From an uncultured Christensenella sp. (GTDB lineage: Bacteria; Bacillota; Clostridia; Christensenellales; Borkfalkiaceae), in NCBI GenBank assembly GCA_910578145.1, contig CAJTPJ010000013.1, forward strand, positions 1 to 33,300: a stretch of 33,300 nt of DNA. Direction: 5' to 3'. Both the position numbers and the translations under genes were made by a program. Of this stretch, positions 1 to 9,054 are shown in pieces. Under the pieces are notes generated by a model. That model had not been told where the DNA came from. It made no database searches and saw nothing but the letters and a program-made list of their open reading frames with translations. Position 1 is the first letter of the stretch. Every line of letters begins with the position of its first letter.

Positions 1-20
1 TGAAATCCTGTTCTTTTTCA

Positions 21-90
21 TCGCTTGAAAGTGCAACTCTTATAAAATTTTTGTTTTTTAATCCCTATGGGAATTGCGCTTTCACCGCGC
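21..90 (-). repeat. 3'-UTR hairpin repeat, copy 1
   Basis: This begins about 15 bases after the stop of the leftward 2120-residue surface protein. The arms at 27-36 (GAAAGTGCAA on +) and 74-83 (TTGCGCTTTC on +) form ten pairs on the + strand, one of them G-U. Read as leftward RNA, that G-U pair becomes a C-A mismatch. Between the arms, in leftward sense, is the core TTCCCATAGGGATTAA. The outer arm CTTTCAAGCGATGA matches copies 2 and 3. What lies beyond position 1 is not visible, so a following terminator cannot be confirmed. The role is unknown. Confidence 0.6.
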
Positions 91-104
91 TGTTTATTTG
101 AAAT

Positions 105-3100
105 TTAAACCCAAGCCGAAACGCCCGTTAACGTTGCAACCGTAACGCCGTTGCAGGTAATAGTTGAAGTAAGTTCAACGCTGCCTTTAACGTTCTTTTG
201 CCCAAGCGCACTTGCCGAATTTTTATTTCCGCTATCGAAACTCATATTGGTTCCGTTGCCTATAACCTTTTTGCTGTTGAGCGTGTCGCTTACGCTGTTT
301 CCGCCGTCAAACGACAGATAGAAGTAATACTCCGAATTGTAAGTCAAGTTTGCCTTAGCCGCAATTTCCGCGCTCTTTTCTCCAACGAAATTAACCGAGT
401 AACTACCCGATATCCTCCACTGCAACATCGCTTTTTTCAACACGACGTTTTCAAAGGAAATTCCGTTAGTCCAAACCGCCCACAAAACCACGTCTATATT
501 GCTTTCGGAAGTCTGCGCAAACGCACTTTCGTACGCGTTTAACAAATCTTCGGCGGTTGCGTAATACGCGTAGTTGTCGCCCGCCTGCATAAACCAGCCG
601 AGCAACGCCCTGCCCTCGATATCAAACCCCGCAAACGCATTGCTTTCACCGTATGTCAAAGCGTTTTTAAAATAGTAGTTGCCGTCGCCGTCCTGAACGT
701 TGCCAACCGCTTCGGTAAAAGGCAAATCGCTTTTAAACGTTACCGTAACGGTTTTGCCTATCCATTTTACGTAATAGTTCAAATCGCCGTCCAGCACCGT
801 ATAATTTTTTACAGGTTCGCCCGCAAACGACGGGTTATCGTATATCCCGCCGAACGCAAACGCAGGTGAAACCGACTTAAGACTTTCGGGAAGAATGCCC
901 GAAGCGCCGTATTCGTATTGCGCTGAATTAACGTATTTACCGTTCTCCGCGTCGTAAACGAACGCGCCGCCTTCCACTTCCACGTCGCTTATTATATTTA
1001 CGTTGTAGCTGTCTATATTGTAAGTTGCGTTTACGGTATAGGTTTTACCAGCCTCTATAACGGTATTAAGGTCAATATCCCACTCGCCCGTATAGCCCAC
1101 TCTGTCCGGCACGGCGGGAGCTCTGTCCGCAACGCTTTCACCCGCAAAGTAATAAACCGTTTGCGTAAGCGAAACGTTTTCGCCGTCGGAGTTAATGTAT
1201 TTTGTAACGAAGTTAACCGCGTAAACGCGCTCCCATACTACGTAATAAGTAATATCCTGCGTAACTTCCGCCGCGTAGCACGGTTCTCCCTTTTCATTAA
1301 GCGCAAGCCCGCCAAACTGCAAAAGTTCACCGTCGGGCGTTACCGAGTAACCTTTTATACCGTAAATTACACCGCCGTCATCCAAAAGTACGTCTTTGTT
1401 TAGATAGACGTACCCGTACGCTTCTTCTACGGTTTTGCGCCAAACGCCGTCCTCGTAAACAAACCCGTCCGTTTCGTACTTGCTGTCTATTTTTACGGTG
1501 TAAGTAACGTCGTAAACAGCGCGTTTTACCAACGTGCCGTTATCGTTTAAAAGGGAGTCGGACCAAACCGCGGTTTTGCCCGCGGGCGCGTTCATAACGC
1601 CGAGCGAGGGCTTTTTAAGGTTAGTATATATATTATTGTTGCGCGCGTTGTACAACACTAATTGCCTGGTGCCAAACTCCTCAAACGAGCCGTTGTTTTC
1701 AACGTCCGTAGAGCGCTCGTACCTAAGCGTAGCCACCGCAAGGTCGGAACCGTTGCCGAAACTTAAATGGTTTTTGCCCGTATCCGCAAGCAGCAGTTTC
1801 CAATTAATATTGTTTAAAATTTCTTCGTAACTCTGTCCGCCGAGCACCTGCGACCAATTATAACCCGAAAGCTCTTCAAGCCCGCCTTGCGCGGTTATAA
1901 GGTCTATCGTAGTGTCGCTGTAAATTTCGTTGCCCTGCGGGTCGGTTACTATTTTTTGGTGGGGATTGCAGTAATTAAAGTTGCCGCTAAGCGAAATTTT
2001 AACGCCCGACTTACCAATAAGCGGCACCGTGATATCCGTATTTGCAATATCAAGCCCCGAAATAGTAAGCGTTTTATCAGCGTTTTTAACAGCCCTGAAC
2101 GAAACGGGGATATCGTCCGCGGTCATTCCCGCAAGGTCCTTTAAAATTTGCCCGTTTATACCGATATTCCAAGTTGCCGTGGTATCCGTTTCCGTATACG
2201 TATAATAAGAAAGAATGGAATTTACAGCCGCGCCTAAATCTTTGCCGTCAAACGAGAAACCGTTGCCCGAACTTTCCGAAGTGTTTATGTTGCCTAAATT
2301 GTCGGACAGTATGGGCGCCATATTCAGCACGAAACTGAGCTGATTCATTATATCCGCAAGGAAATCGTTTAAAGGCATAACGCGCATTTCGGTTACCGGC
2401 GTTATAGGCTTATTGTTTTCATCGGTAGTTTGCACGCGCTTTATATATATCATATCTTCCTTGATAGACATATAAACGTCGGTAGTGCCGTTGATAATCG
2501 TAACGGGGATAAAGCCTATAACCTTTGCTTTCTGACCGGGGTAAGAAATATGTAAATCTGCGTGAACTTTATCCGCAACGTTTTGCTTGGAAGATTTATC
2601 TATAAACACCGCAAGCGAGTTTACCGTTATAGGCAAGTCGGCTTTTACCGTTGCGCCGAATACCTCTATTTTTATCTTTAACGAACCGTTTAAAAGATAA
2701 TAATTATTGAGTTCGTAGTCGGTTTGCCCTTCCTGCGTTTCGTGAGTTGCCGAATTTACCGCGGCTTTTAAAAGCCCGTCTATGCCTGACAAACTCAAAT
2801 AACCTTTAAGAGTTTCGGGTTTTTGAACGTCGCCGTAGTCAAGCGCCAAAGCGATATTCATTTTCTGCCCGTTATTTTCGCCGAAGAAAATATTGTTAAC
2901 GCGCGCGTTTGTAAGGTAGTTTACTCCGTTTACTTTGCCGCGGTTAATTTCTATAACCATATTGTCGGCTTCGGCAATTTCTTTGCCGTAAACGAGAGAA
3001 GAATTAAGCGTTAAATTTAAGCCGTCCTCTCCGTACGAAACGCCTTTTATATACTCTTCGTCCAAGCGGAAGCCGCTTTCCTTTATTTCTTCGGTCTTTT

Positions 3101-6100
3101 CAAGCGTATCGCCCAGCAAACCGTTTAACAGTTCGCTAAGATTTTTGCCGTTGAAAATTTGAGGAATAAGGCTTTCGCCAAGCGAAGCGAACTGGTCTTT
3201 TGTTTTGGGGATATATTTTTCAATTAAAAGTTGGTTTACAACGTTTGAAATTTCACCCGCCATTTTTGTAAGCGCTTCGCTGTCCTTAAATTCCAGCTTA
3301 TCAAGGTTAGCCGCCGAAGCCGCCATAGAAACGAGGGTCATTATCTCGTCTACGGGCGCGTAAATCATAAGCGGGTCGTAACCCTGCGTGCCGGGCGCAA
3401 ACTTTGAAACGAGTAAATATACGTCTAAAACGCCGTCCGCATAATAGGCGCCGCCCGTTTTACCCTGCGAGGTTACTTCGGGGGTGGCGTCCATAAGGTA
3501 CGCGTCAAGGTACAAACTTTCGTCGTTTTTGCTCTTGGCGATAAGCGACAGATTGAAATGAACGTACAGCGTGCTGTCAAGGTAGAAATTCATTCCCTCG
3601 CGCGTGCCGTCTTCTTTTTCCACACCCGCGTCGAAATGCACGGGGAAGCCGTTTGCCACCTTTTCGCCGTCGGCGTTAAGGGTGTAACCTTTATCGTACT
3701 CGATAGAAGCGTTAAAATAATACTGATGATAGCCGCTTTCGGAATATTCGCCGTCGTCGGGGCGGTATACGTTGCCCGAAACGGTAGCCGTAAGTTTTTC
3801 GCCCAAAAGCGCGTCGGCAAGCTGCCAGCCGTCCGCCAACACGTCAACGTAACCGTCTTTGCCGTTAAGTTCAGGCACGGCGGTATTGTCGGTGTTAATT
3901 GCGGCGTTAAGCGAAAGGTTTATGCCAAGCAAAGAAACTTCCGCCGAAACGTTTAACCCTTCCGCGAAATCAAGCGTGAGTTTAGCGGGAATTACGCTGT
4001 CTAAAACGTGTATATTAGCGCTGGTTGAAACTTCTTTAAGCGACGCGGCAAAGTTACCCAAAAGCTCGCATACTATATCTGAAATTTCGCCGCTGAATAA
4101 TGCGGGAACGTCCAACGCGGAAGCGTCTTCCATTTTATCCAACGCAAGCATAGCTTTAATTTCGCCTACGTTGAAATACAGCTCGTTAGAATTTGCGAAA
4201 TAGTATACTTTCAAGTCGCCGAAATCCGCACGGATTTCGCTAAGTTTACCGTCGGAAAGTCCTATATATACCGCACCGTCCAGCGTTACTTCGTCTATTT
4301 TAAGGCTTAAATCTATAGTTAATCCGTCGTTTAAAATATCGGTATAGCCGCTGAAATCAGGGAGCTCTATTTTGTCGTTCGTAAGCCCCGCCGTCAAGCC
4401 GAATTGTTTTCCGAAAAGCCGGAAATTTGCGCTTACTTCTATCCCGCCAGAAAGACGAACGCCCAGCGCAGCGGTAATAGTTTGTTCAAGCACGTCTATG
4501 GTAGCGTTAGTGGATAAATACCCGTCGCCCGTGGCAATATTGCTTATAATTTGCGATAAAAGCGAATCTGTATCAAGCGAGCCCAAAAGCCCGTTTAAAT
4601 CCAAATCCCCGCCGGAAACCGCCGCAAGCGACAATTTAAATTTGAAGTTGCCGTCCGTTAAATAAAGCATATTACGGGGGCAATCGTAATAAACGCCGAA
4701 ATTTCCAAGTTCCGCGCGAACGCCGCCAAACGCGCCGTTTTCCATTACAATCTGCGCAACACCTTCAAGTTTTAACCCGTCGGCGGTAAGCGCGATATCC
4801 AAAGAAACGCCCTCGTTTAAAATATCGGTATAGCTTGCAAGGTCGGCGGGAAGCTCGGGAATATCCTGCTCGGTGCCGTATTCAAGCCTTGCTTTTATAA
4901 CGGTATCGTTAAAAGGAATATCGGCGGCAACGAAGTTAAGTTCCACCCCGTTTGCCGTGTTAAACTCAAACTTTAAATCAATACTCAAACCAAAAATTTC
5001 AAGGTTGGAGTTTAGCGTGGTTATATCGCCTTCAACGCTGAAAACGCCTGCGGTAAGCTGGTCCAAAATGGCGTTAACGTCCAGCCCTGCAACACCTGCC
5101 GTTTCGCCATCCGTTTGCGAAGCGAGCATACCGCCCAAACATAGTTTATATTTGGCTTTGCCGTCGTTGACGTACAACGTAAGGTTTTCGTCCACGAAAA
5201 TACTTATATCGCCAAGCTCAGCGCGCACGTCGCTAAGCGCGCCGTCTGAAAGCCCTACGTGTACCGCGCCGCCCAAATTAAGCGCGCCGGCGTTTAAGTC
5301 AAGTTTAAATGTTGCGCCTTCCGACAGCACGTTACCGAACGCCGCCGCAAGATAGTTAAGCGCGTTGGGCTCGGAAGAATCGGGCTCTTCCGCCTGAGTA
5401 AAGTTCTGTTCGTACTTTTTAAAATAATCCTCGTAGAAGCTGTTTACCGCGTCCTCTTCTTTATAACTGAAATTAACGTTGGTTTCCGAAGTACAGTGTA
5501 CCGAAATACCCATTTTCGCGCTGTACGAATCGGTAATTTTAAAGGACAGCACCTGCCAATCTTTATCGAAAACGTAGCTTACCCGGGTTGCGTCTATCGC
5601 GGGGTGCTCGTCAAGCCCGCCCGTTACAAGCATCTGCTGTTTATAGAAATAATCCGCCGAAGTTTCGCCGTCGCCCGTGTTGACGTTTAGCTCTATCGTC
5701 ATAGAATACGTGCCGTCGGCGTTTGCCGTAACCGTATAGTCCTGCGCGTTTTTAATGGTTTTTTCGTTTAAGATATATACGGAAAATTCAGAAGGCGGAA
5801 GCCCGCGTTTTTGTTTGAATTGGGAAATTGTAAGCCCCTGCGCGTCCTTAGTTGACCACGGGGTGTTCATACCGTCGAAATTTTTGTTTGCCGCGCTGCG
5901 CCAAAGCACAACCTCGTCGGTTACGCAAAACTGAGTGGCTTCCGAAGAAACGCCCTGCGCAATGTCTGCGGAAATTAAAACGCCGTTATAAAACTGCTTG
6001 TAGGTGTAAACGCGCTGTTGCATTACCGTAAATACGGTTGACTGCATTTCCGAAGACCAGTGCGGCTGGTTTTTCAAAACGTAGTTCATATATCCCACGT

Positions 6101-6467
6101 TTTCAACCAAGTTGTGCGCGGTGGGATTGGAACCGTCGGTAGGGGTTTCGTAGCAAACGGTTGCGTAGTCAACCTCGGGCAAATCCTCTACGGGACTCTT
6201 GGTGAAAAAGCCCACGCCCACTGCCGCTATGCTTAAAACGAACACGCAAGAAAGCGCCAATGCGGCTTTACGCATACGGCGCACGTGTTTCAGTGCAAGG
6301 GGCTTGCGGCGTTTAACGCGCGTTTCGCCCTCTTGTTTATTTTTTTTGTCGTGCAAGCCCGCGCGGCGGTTTACGTTTTTTTCACGCTTATTCGCCTTAA
6401 AACCCGCGGTCTTGATTTCCCGTAAGTCTTTGTCAAACTCGCTTACGGAAACATTTTTTTTCTTCAT
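105..6467 (-). CDS. Large membrane-anchored repeat surface protein
   Basis: This 2120-residue protein has a very basic cytoplasmic N-terminus (1-65), one membrane segment (about 66-88) and a huge predicted extracellular part. From about residue 380 there are beta-rich modules with a period near 164 residues (starts near 382, 547, 711, with a diverged fourth near 876). Each carries a pattern like LSDGxLSxxRAxxGD followed by a YF/LYxNDG stretch. From about residue 1650 come Listeria/Bacteroides (InlB B-type) repeats such as ITYYVVWERVYAVNFVTKY. I see no sortase motif or C-terminal anchor, so it is probably held by the N-terminal helix. The frame stays open for 52 codons upstream of 6467, but that part is AT-rich and covers the promoter, so I chose ATG 6467. 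The Shine-Dalgarno is weak. A structural or adhesive role is inferred; no enzyme motif was seen. Confidence 0.85.
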   Translation of the reverse strand: MKKKNVSVSEFDKDLREIKTAGFKANKREKNVNRRAGLHDKKNKQEGETRVKRRKPLALKHVRRMRKAALALSCVFVLSIAAVGVGFFTKSPVEDLPEVDYATVCYETPTDGSNPTAHNLVENVGYMNYVLKNQPHWSSEMQSTVFTVMQQRVYTYKQFYNGVLISADIAQGVSSEATQFCVTDEVVLWRSAANKNFDGMNTPWSTKDAQGLTISQFKQKRGLPPSEFSVYILNEKTIKNAQDYTVTANADGTYSMTIELNVNTGDGETSADYFYKQQMLVTGGLDEHPAIDATRVSYVFDKDWQVLSFKITDSYSAKMGISVHCTSETNVNFSYKEEDAVNSFYEDYFKKYEQNFTQAEEPDSSEPNALNYLAAAFGNVLSEGATFKLDLNAGALNLGGAVHVGLSDGALSDVRAELGDISIFVDENLTLYVNDGKAKYKLCLGGMLASQTDGETAGVAGLDVNAILDQLTAGVFSVEGDITTLNSNLEIFGLSIDLKFEFNTANGVELNFVAADIPFNDTVIKARLEYGTEQDIPELPADLASYTDILNEGVSLDIALTADGLKLEGVAQIVMENGAFGGVRAELGNFGVYYDCPRNMLYLTDGNFKFKLSLAAVSGGDLDLNGLLGSLDTDSLLSQIISNIATGDGYLSTNATIDVLEQTITAALGVRLSGGIEVSANFRLFGKQFGLTAGLTNDKIELPDFSGYTDILNDGLTIDLSLKIDEVTLDGAVYIGLSDGKLSEIRADFGDLKVYYFANSNELYFNVGEIKAMLALDKMEDASALDVPALFSGEISDIVCELLGNFAASLKEVSTSANIHVLDSVIPAKLTLDFAEGLNVSAEVSLLGINLSLNAAINTDNTAVPELNGKDGYVDVLADGWQLADALLGEKLTATVSGNVYRPDDGEYSESGYHQYYFNASIEYDKGYTLNADGEKVANGFPVHFDAGVEKEDGTREGMNFYLDSTLYVHFNLSLIAKSKNDESLYLDAYLMDATPEVTSQGKTGGAYYADGVLDVYLLVSKFAPGTQGYDPLMIYAPVDEIMTLVSMAASAANLDKLEFKDSEALTKMAGEISNVVNQLLIEKYIPKTKDQFASLGESLIPQIFNGKNLSELLNGLLGDTLEKTEEIKESGFRLDEEYIKGVSYGEDGLNLTLNSSLVYGKEIAEADNMVIEINRGKVNGVNYLTNARVNNIFFGENNGQKMNIALALDYGDVQKPETLKGYLSLSGIDGLLKAAVNSATHETQEGQTDYELNNYYLLNGSLKIKIEVFGATVKADLPITVNSLAVFIDKSSKQNVADKVHADLHISYPGQKAKVIGFIPVTIINGTTDVYMSIKEDMIYIKRVQTTDENNKPITPVTEMRVMPLNDFLADIMNQLSFVLNMAPILSDNLGNINTSESSGNGFSFDGKDLGAAVNSILSYYTYTETDTTATWNIGINGQILKDLAGMTADDIPVSFRAVKNADKTLTISGLDIANTDITVPLIGKSGVKISLSGNFNYCNPHQKIVTDPQGNEIYSDTTIDLITAQGGLEELSGYNWSQVLGGQSYEEILNNINWKLLLADTGKNHLSFGNGSDLAVATLRYERSTDVENNGSFEEFGTRQLVLYNARNNNIYTNLKKPSLGVMNAPAGKTAVWSDSLLNDNGTLVKRAVYDVTYTVKIDSKYETDGFVYEDGVWRKTVEEAYGYVYLNKDVLLDDGGVIYGIKGYSVTPDGELLQFGGLALNEKGEPCYAAEVTQDITYYVVWERVYAVNFVTKYINSDGENVSLTQTVYYFAGESVADRAPAVPDRVGYTGEWDIDLNTVIEAGKTYTVNATYNIDSYNVNIISDVEVEGGAFVYDAENGKYVNSAQYEYGASGILPESLKSVSPAFAFGGIYDNPSFAGEPVKNYTVLDGDLNYYVKWIGKTVTVTFKSDLPFTEAVGNVQDGDGNYYFKNALTYGESNAFAGFDIEGRALLGWFMQAGDNYAYYATAEDLLNAYESAFAQTSESNIDVVLWAVWTNGISFENVVLKKAMLQWRISGSYSVNFVGEKSAEIAAKANLTYNSEYYFYLSFDGGNSVSDTLNSKKVIGNGTNMSFDSGNKNSASALGQKNVKGSVELTSTITCNGVTVATLTGVSAWV

Positions 6468-6510
6468 ATTTAAAACCGAAATCAGATTATATATTTTGTA
6501 ATACGTATAA

Positions 6511-6539
6511 AGTTTATTACTTTTATGACAAAATGTCAA
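6511..6539 (-). promoter_or_regulatory. Promoter of the large surface protein
   Basis: Read leftward, TTGACA (6534-6539) is followed after 17 bases by TAAACT (6511-6516). The start codon at 6467 lies about 44 bases downstream of the -10. The -35 lies in the small palindrome TGACAaaaTGTCA (6526-6538), which may be an operator. Confidence 0.7.
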
Positions 6540-6571
6540 GTTTGTAATAAAAAAATATGATAACTTTTTTG

Positions 6572-6677
6572 TAAAAATACGCAATTTTTTTAAATTTGTA
6601 GTAAAAATAGCCAATTTAGGCAATTTTTAAAGAAAATTTGTCATAATATCATATGACAATAATTGCGTTTTGTCATA
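6572..6677. promoter_or_regulatory. Operator-like TTGTCATA repeats between divergent genes
   Basis: TTGTCATA at 6638-6645 and its inverse TATGACAA at 6652-6659 make a 22-bp palindrome, with a third half-site at 6670-6677. To the left, a direct repeat GTAAAAATA(CG/GC)CAATTT occurs near 6572 and 6601. The sites lie between two divergent promoters, which suggests one regulator acting on both surface genes. No candidate regulator is adjacent. Confidence 0.5.
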
Positions 6678-6713
6678 TGCCCGTTTCGCGGCATTATCTG
6701 CCTTGGATATCCC

Positions 6714-6742
6714 TTGACAGCGCGCTGCAGTTGGGATATAAT
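6714..6742 (+). promoter_or_regulatory. Consensus sigma-A promoter of the ligase-like gene
   Basis: Perfect TTGACA (6714-6719), a 17-base spacer and perfect TATAAT (6737-6742). The expected transcription start lies about 25 bases before the ATG at 6776. Confidence 0.85.
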
Positions 6743-6775
6743 TAAAAAGTCAAAATAACGAAAGACGGCGAAAAT

Positions 6776-8197
6776 ATGAGAAATTACGTTAGTAAAATTA
6801 AATTTAGCAATTTCGTAAACGTTTTGCGGGAATTGCTGGAATGGCGGTATTTTCCGTTTATAACCGCGGTGGTCACGCTTAGCTGTTATTATATCGGCTG
6901 GGATTTGGTTACCATTTATTTTATTTGCCTTACGGTAGGGGCAATGCTTTTGCTTTTAAAAGATTTAACGCCCGTTATCCCGCAGTTTCTGTTTATGAAC
7001 GTAATGATTTCTATGCAGAATTCGCCGCTTAACTTCGGGGAAATAGTAGGTTCGGATTTTTATACGAGAATAGAAAACCTTGTAATAATAGGCATAGCCG
7101 TATGTTTTTTGGCGGGAACTATGATTTACCGCATAGTTGCGTTAGGCAAAGCGAAAACTTTCCGCCCCAATCTTATTTTCTGGTCGCTGTGCGTGCTTAG
7201 CGCGTCGTTTATATTCAACGGCGTGGGCAGTGCGGATTACACCGTAAAAAATCTTTTATACGGATTGCTTTTATCATTTTTGTTTTTGGTCGTATACGTA
7301 CTCCTTTCCAGCCAAGTTGAACTTACCGAAGAGAATTACGTAAAAATCGGAGTAGGATTTTTGGCGTTTTCCTCCCTGCTTTTCATAGAGCTTGCGCTTA
7401 AATACGCCGTAGATTACGAAAAAATTTATGCGAGCGGAACGCTTGACAAGCAACAAATAATTATGGGCTGGGGCGTGTGGAACAACTGCGGCACGTTTTT
7501 CAGTATTTGCGTTGCGCCCGTTATGCTTATGGCTTCTAAATCTAAGCGCGGATATCTTTACCTTATTTACGCCGCCGTATTGGTTGCGTGCGCGTTTTTT
7601 ACGGGAAGCCGCCAAGCTATGTTGGGTTCGTCGTTTGCGTTTGGCCTATGCTCGGTAGCGCTAATGGTCAAAAGTCGCACGCGACTTGTAAACGCAATTA
7701 TTTTAGCCGTTATGGCGGTTGCAGGTATAATATTAGTTATAGTGTACCGCGAAAAAGTGCTGGCGTTTATTGATAAAATAATGCAAAACGTATTTAACGA
7801 CGACGGTTCTTATTCCGGCGGCGGAAGAATGCGGCTTATAAAACTTGCTATTGAATACTTTAAATCCAACCCCGTTTTCGGAAGCGGATTTTTCTCACCA
7901 TTTGAATCGTTTGAGTTAACAGGCATAACCAATACGCTTTTTCCCACTTTTGCACACAATACGTTTGCGGAAATTTTAGGAACGTGCGGACTGTTCGGCA
8001 TTATATCGTACCTGGGCTACCGCGTAATTACTATAATAGGATTTTTCAGAAAACCCACGCAAAATAAATTTTATATTGCCGCCTGCATTTTGACTTTGCT
8101 TTTAATTTGTATGCTGGACAATTATATCTTTTATCTATTGCCCACGTTAATTTACAGCACTCTTATCCCGTTTGCAACGGGCAAACAAAAAAATTAA
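6776..8197 (+). CDS. O-antigen ligase/polymerase-like membrane protein (Wzy/WaaL type)
   Basis: This is a 473-residue polytopic membrane protein with roughly ten to twelve hydrophobic segments. The Wzy_C/WaaL pattern is visible. A short motif FTGSRQAM precedes a large loop. Near residue 393 is a conserved stretch, AHNTFAEILGTCGLFG, containing the His typical of ligase/polymerase families. Members transfer or polymerise undecaprenyl-linked glycans on the outer face of the membrane. The substrate (capsule, teichoic-like polymer or glycoprotein glycan) cannot be told from the sequence. No other glycan genes are adjacent, so it is an orphan here, divergent from the large surface protein. The Shine-Dalgarno (AAAGACGGCG) is modest, but the promoter is at consensus. 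Confidence 0.8.
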   Translation: MRNYVSKIKFSNFVNVLRELLEWRYFPFITAVVTLSCYYIGWDLVTIYFICLTVGAMLLLLKDLTPVIPQFLFMNVMISMQNSPLNFGEIVGSDFYTRIENLVIIGIAVCFLAGTMIYRIVALGKAKTFRPNLIFWSLCVLSASFIFNGVGSADYTVKNLLYGLLLSFLFLVVYVLLSSQVELTEENYVKIGVGFLAFSSLLFIELALKYAVDYEKIYASGTLDKQQIIMGWGVWNNCGTFFSICVAPVMLMASKSKRGYLYLIYAAVLVACAFFTGSRQAMLGSSFAFGLCSVALMVKSRTRLVNAIILAVMAVAGIILVIVYREKVLAFIDKIMQNVFNDDGSYSGGGRMRLIKLAIEYFKSNPVFGSGFFSPFESFELTGITNTLFPTFAHNTFAEILGTCGLFGIISYLGYRVITIIGFFRKPTQNKFYIAACILTLLLICMLDNYIFYLLPTLIYSTLIPFATGKQKN

Positions 8198-8203
8198 CTA
8201 AAA

Positions 8204-8262
8204 CCAAAAGCACCCCTGCGTTTACAGTAATTCCCATAGAGAATTTAATAAAACGCAAATAA
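8204..8262 (+). repeat. 3'-UTR hairpin repeat, copy 4 (diverged)
   Basis: This begins 7 bases after the ligase-like gene's stop and lies in that gene's sense orientation. The arms TGCGTTT (8217-8223) and AAACGCA (8251-8257) pair perfectly. The loop holds TTCCCATAGAGAATTTAA, matching the core of copies 1-3. The stem sequence differs completely from the other copies while the core is kept. The 5' edge AAAAGCACCCCTGCG also resembles that of copy 2. A terminator hairpin follows at 8272. Confidence 0.55.
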
Positions 8263-8271
8263 ATCGATTTA

Positions 8272-8310
8272 GGCATAGCGTTAAGCTGTGCCTTTTCTGC
8301 ACTTTTTTCG
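8272..8310 (+). terminator. Terminator of the ligase-like gene
   Basis: GGCATAGC (8272-8279) pairs with GCTGTGCC (8285-8292), including one G-U pair, around a 5-base loop. T-runs follow at 8293-8296 and 8303-8308. Confidence 0.7.
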
Positions 8311-8312
8311 TG

Positions 8313-8338
8313 GACGGACTAGGCTACTCGTAGCCTAG
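8313..8338. repeat. Palindrome upstream of the GNAT gene
   Basis: CTAGGCTAC-TC-GTAGCCTAG (8319-8338) is a perfect 9-bp inverted repeat with a 2-base centre. It follows GACGGA. The string GACGGACTA (8313-8321) recurs at 10872-10880, also beginning a hairpin, upstream of the transglutaminase-like gene. There is no T-run, so this is not an ordinary terminator. The rest of 8198-8450 is accounted for by copy 4, the terminator, the hairpin at 8362 and the GNAT promoter. Confidence 0.5.
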
Positions 8339-8361
8339 TGAGATATAGATATGTTTCATAT

Positions 8362-8410
8362 AGCACGCAAAATTCAATGGGTTGCGTGCTTTCATTTTTC
8401 GTGATATAAT
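8362..8410 (+). promoter_or_regulatory. GNAT promoter overlapping a hairpin
   Basis: The hairpin AGCACGCAA (8362-8370) / TTGCGTGCT (8382-8390) has an 11-base loop and is followed by TTCATTTTT. Its 3' arm contains TTGCGT (8382-8387), which serves as a -35, 17 bases before a perfect TATAAT (8405-8410). The hairpin may terminate upstream transcripts while carrying the next gene's -35. Confidence 0.6.
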
Positions 8411-8450
8411 GAAACTACGATAAACAGTAATTTGGCGGAAAACTTTTAAA

Positions 8451-8981
8451 ATGCTAATAGAGAAACCACTTGTTTCTTCAAGAATAACTGTACGGAATTA
8501 TCAAAAGTCAGACCTGCCATATCTTACCGCATTGTGGTTTGATAAGGAAAACGGCAAATATATGAGCGACCCGACGGTTGAATATGTTGATAGTGATTTT
8601 CAAAAAGCACTTGACAGTCTTGAAGATAGCCCAAACGGATATTATTTGACAGTTGTTTTAAACGGTTCGGATGAGATAATAGGTTCTGCTTGTATTTTCC
8701 CTGACGAAAAAAAGGAAATATTTGATATAGGATATTGTGTCCATAAGGGCTATTGGGGAAAAAGATTTGGTTCTGAACTATTGGCTTTAATTGTTACTTT
8801 GATACGCAACAATGGTGGCATTGAGATAACTGCGGAAGTTGCGCAAGATAATATTGCATCGAATAGATTGCTTGCAAATAACGGCTTTAAGATAAAAAAG
8901 AAATCGCAATTTAAAAAATATAAAATGAATATCTGTTTTAATAGTTATATTTATACTTTTAGTTGCGCTAATCAAACTTGA
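8451..8981 (+). CDS. GNAT-family N-acetyltransferase
   Basis: This 176-residue protein is of the RimJ/RimL-like GNAT type. Visible marks are the N-terminal strand RITVRNYQKSDLPYL, the central FDIGYCVHKGYWGKRFGSELL, which carries the acetyl-CoA pyrophosphate loop (GxWGKRFG-like), and the late AEVAQDNIASNRLLANNGF, typical of alanyl-N-acetyltransferase relatives. It transfers acetyl from acetyl-CoA to an amine; the substrate is unknown. The last 25 residues (NICFNSYIYTFSCANQT) are unlike the family and may be a neutral tail. The gene is more AT-rich, with few GCG/CGC codons, unlike its neighbours, which suggests transfer. It has its own promoter, and a strong terminator follows. Confidence 0.85.
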   Translation: MLIEKPLVSSRITVRNYQKSDLPYLTALWFDKENGKYMSDPTVEYVDSDFQKALDSLEDSPNGYYLTVVLNGSDEIIGSACIFPDEKKEIFDIGYCVHKGYWGKRFGSELLALIVTLIRNNGGIEITAEVAQDNIASNRLLANNGFKIKKKSQFKKYKMNICFNSYIYTFSCANQT

Positions 8982-8983
8982 AT

Positions 8984-9052
8984 TAAATTTCAATTTGTCT
9001 TTATAAATAGTTTGCAGTAAAAAGCTCTCGAACATATCGTTCGAGAGCTTTT
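8984..9052 (+). terminator. Terminator between GNAT and the acyltransferase (bidirectional)
   Basis: AAAAGCTCTCGAAC (9020-9033) pairs perfectly with GTTCGAGAGCTTTT (9039-9052) around a 5-base loop, with A/T runs on both sides. It can end transcripts from either direction. It is preceded at 8984-8996 by TAAATTTCAATTT, a 13-mer that recurs right after the transglutaminase-like gene's stop. Confidence 0.85.
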
Positions 9053-9054
9053 GT

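Noticed and set aside
3558..3956. 132-codon rightward frame inside the large surface gene
   Set aside because: Shadow of the repeat-coding strand; no promoter or ribosome site.
6468..6623. 52-codon N-terminal extension of the large surface protein
   Set aside because: It is AT-rich, overlaps the clear promoter at 6511-6539, and the basic MKKK start at 6467 gives a sensible protein.
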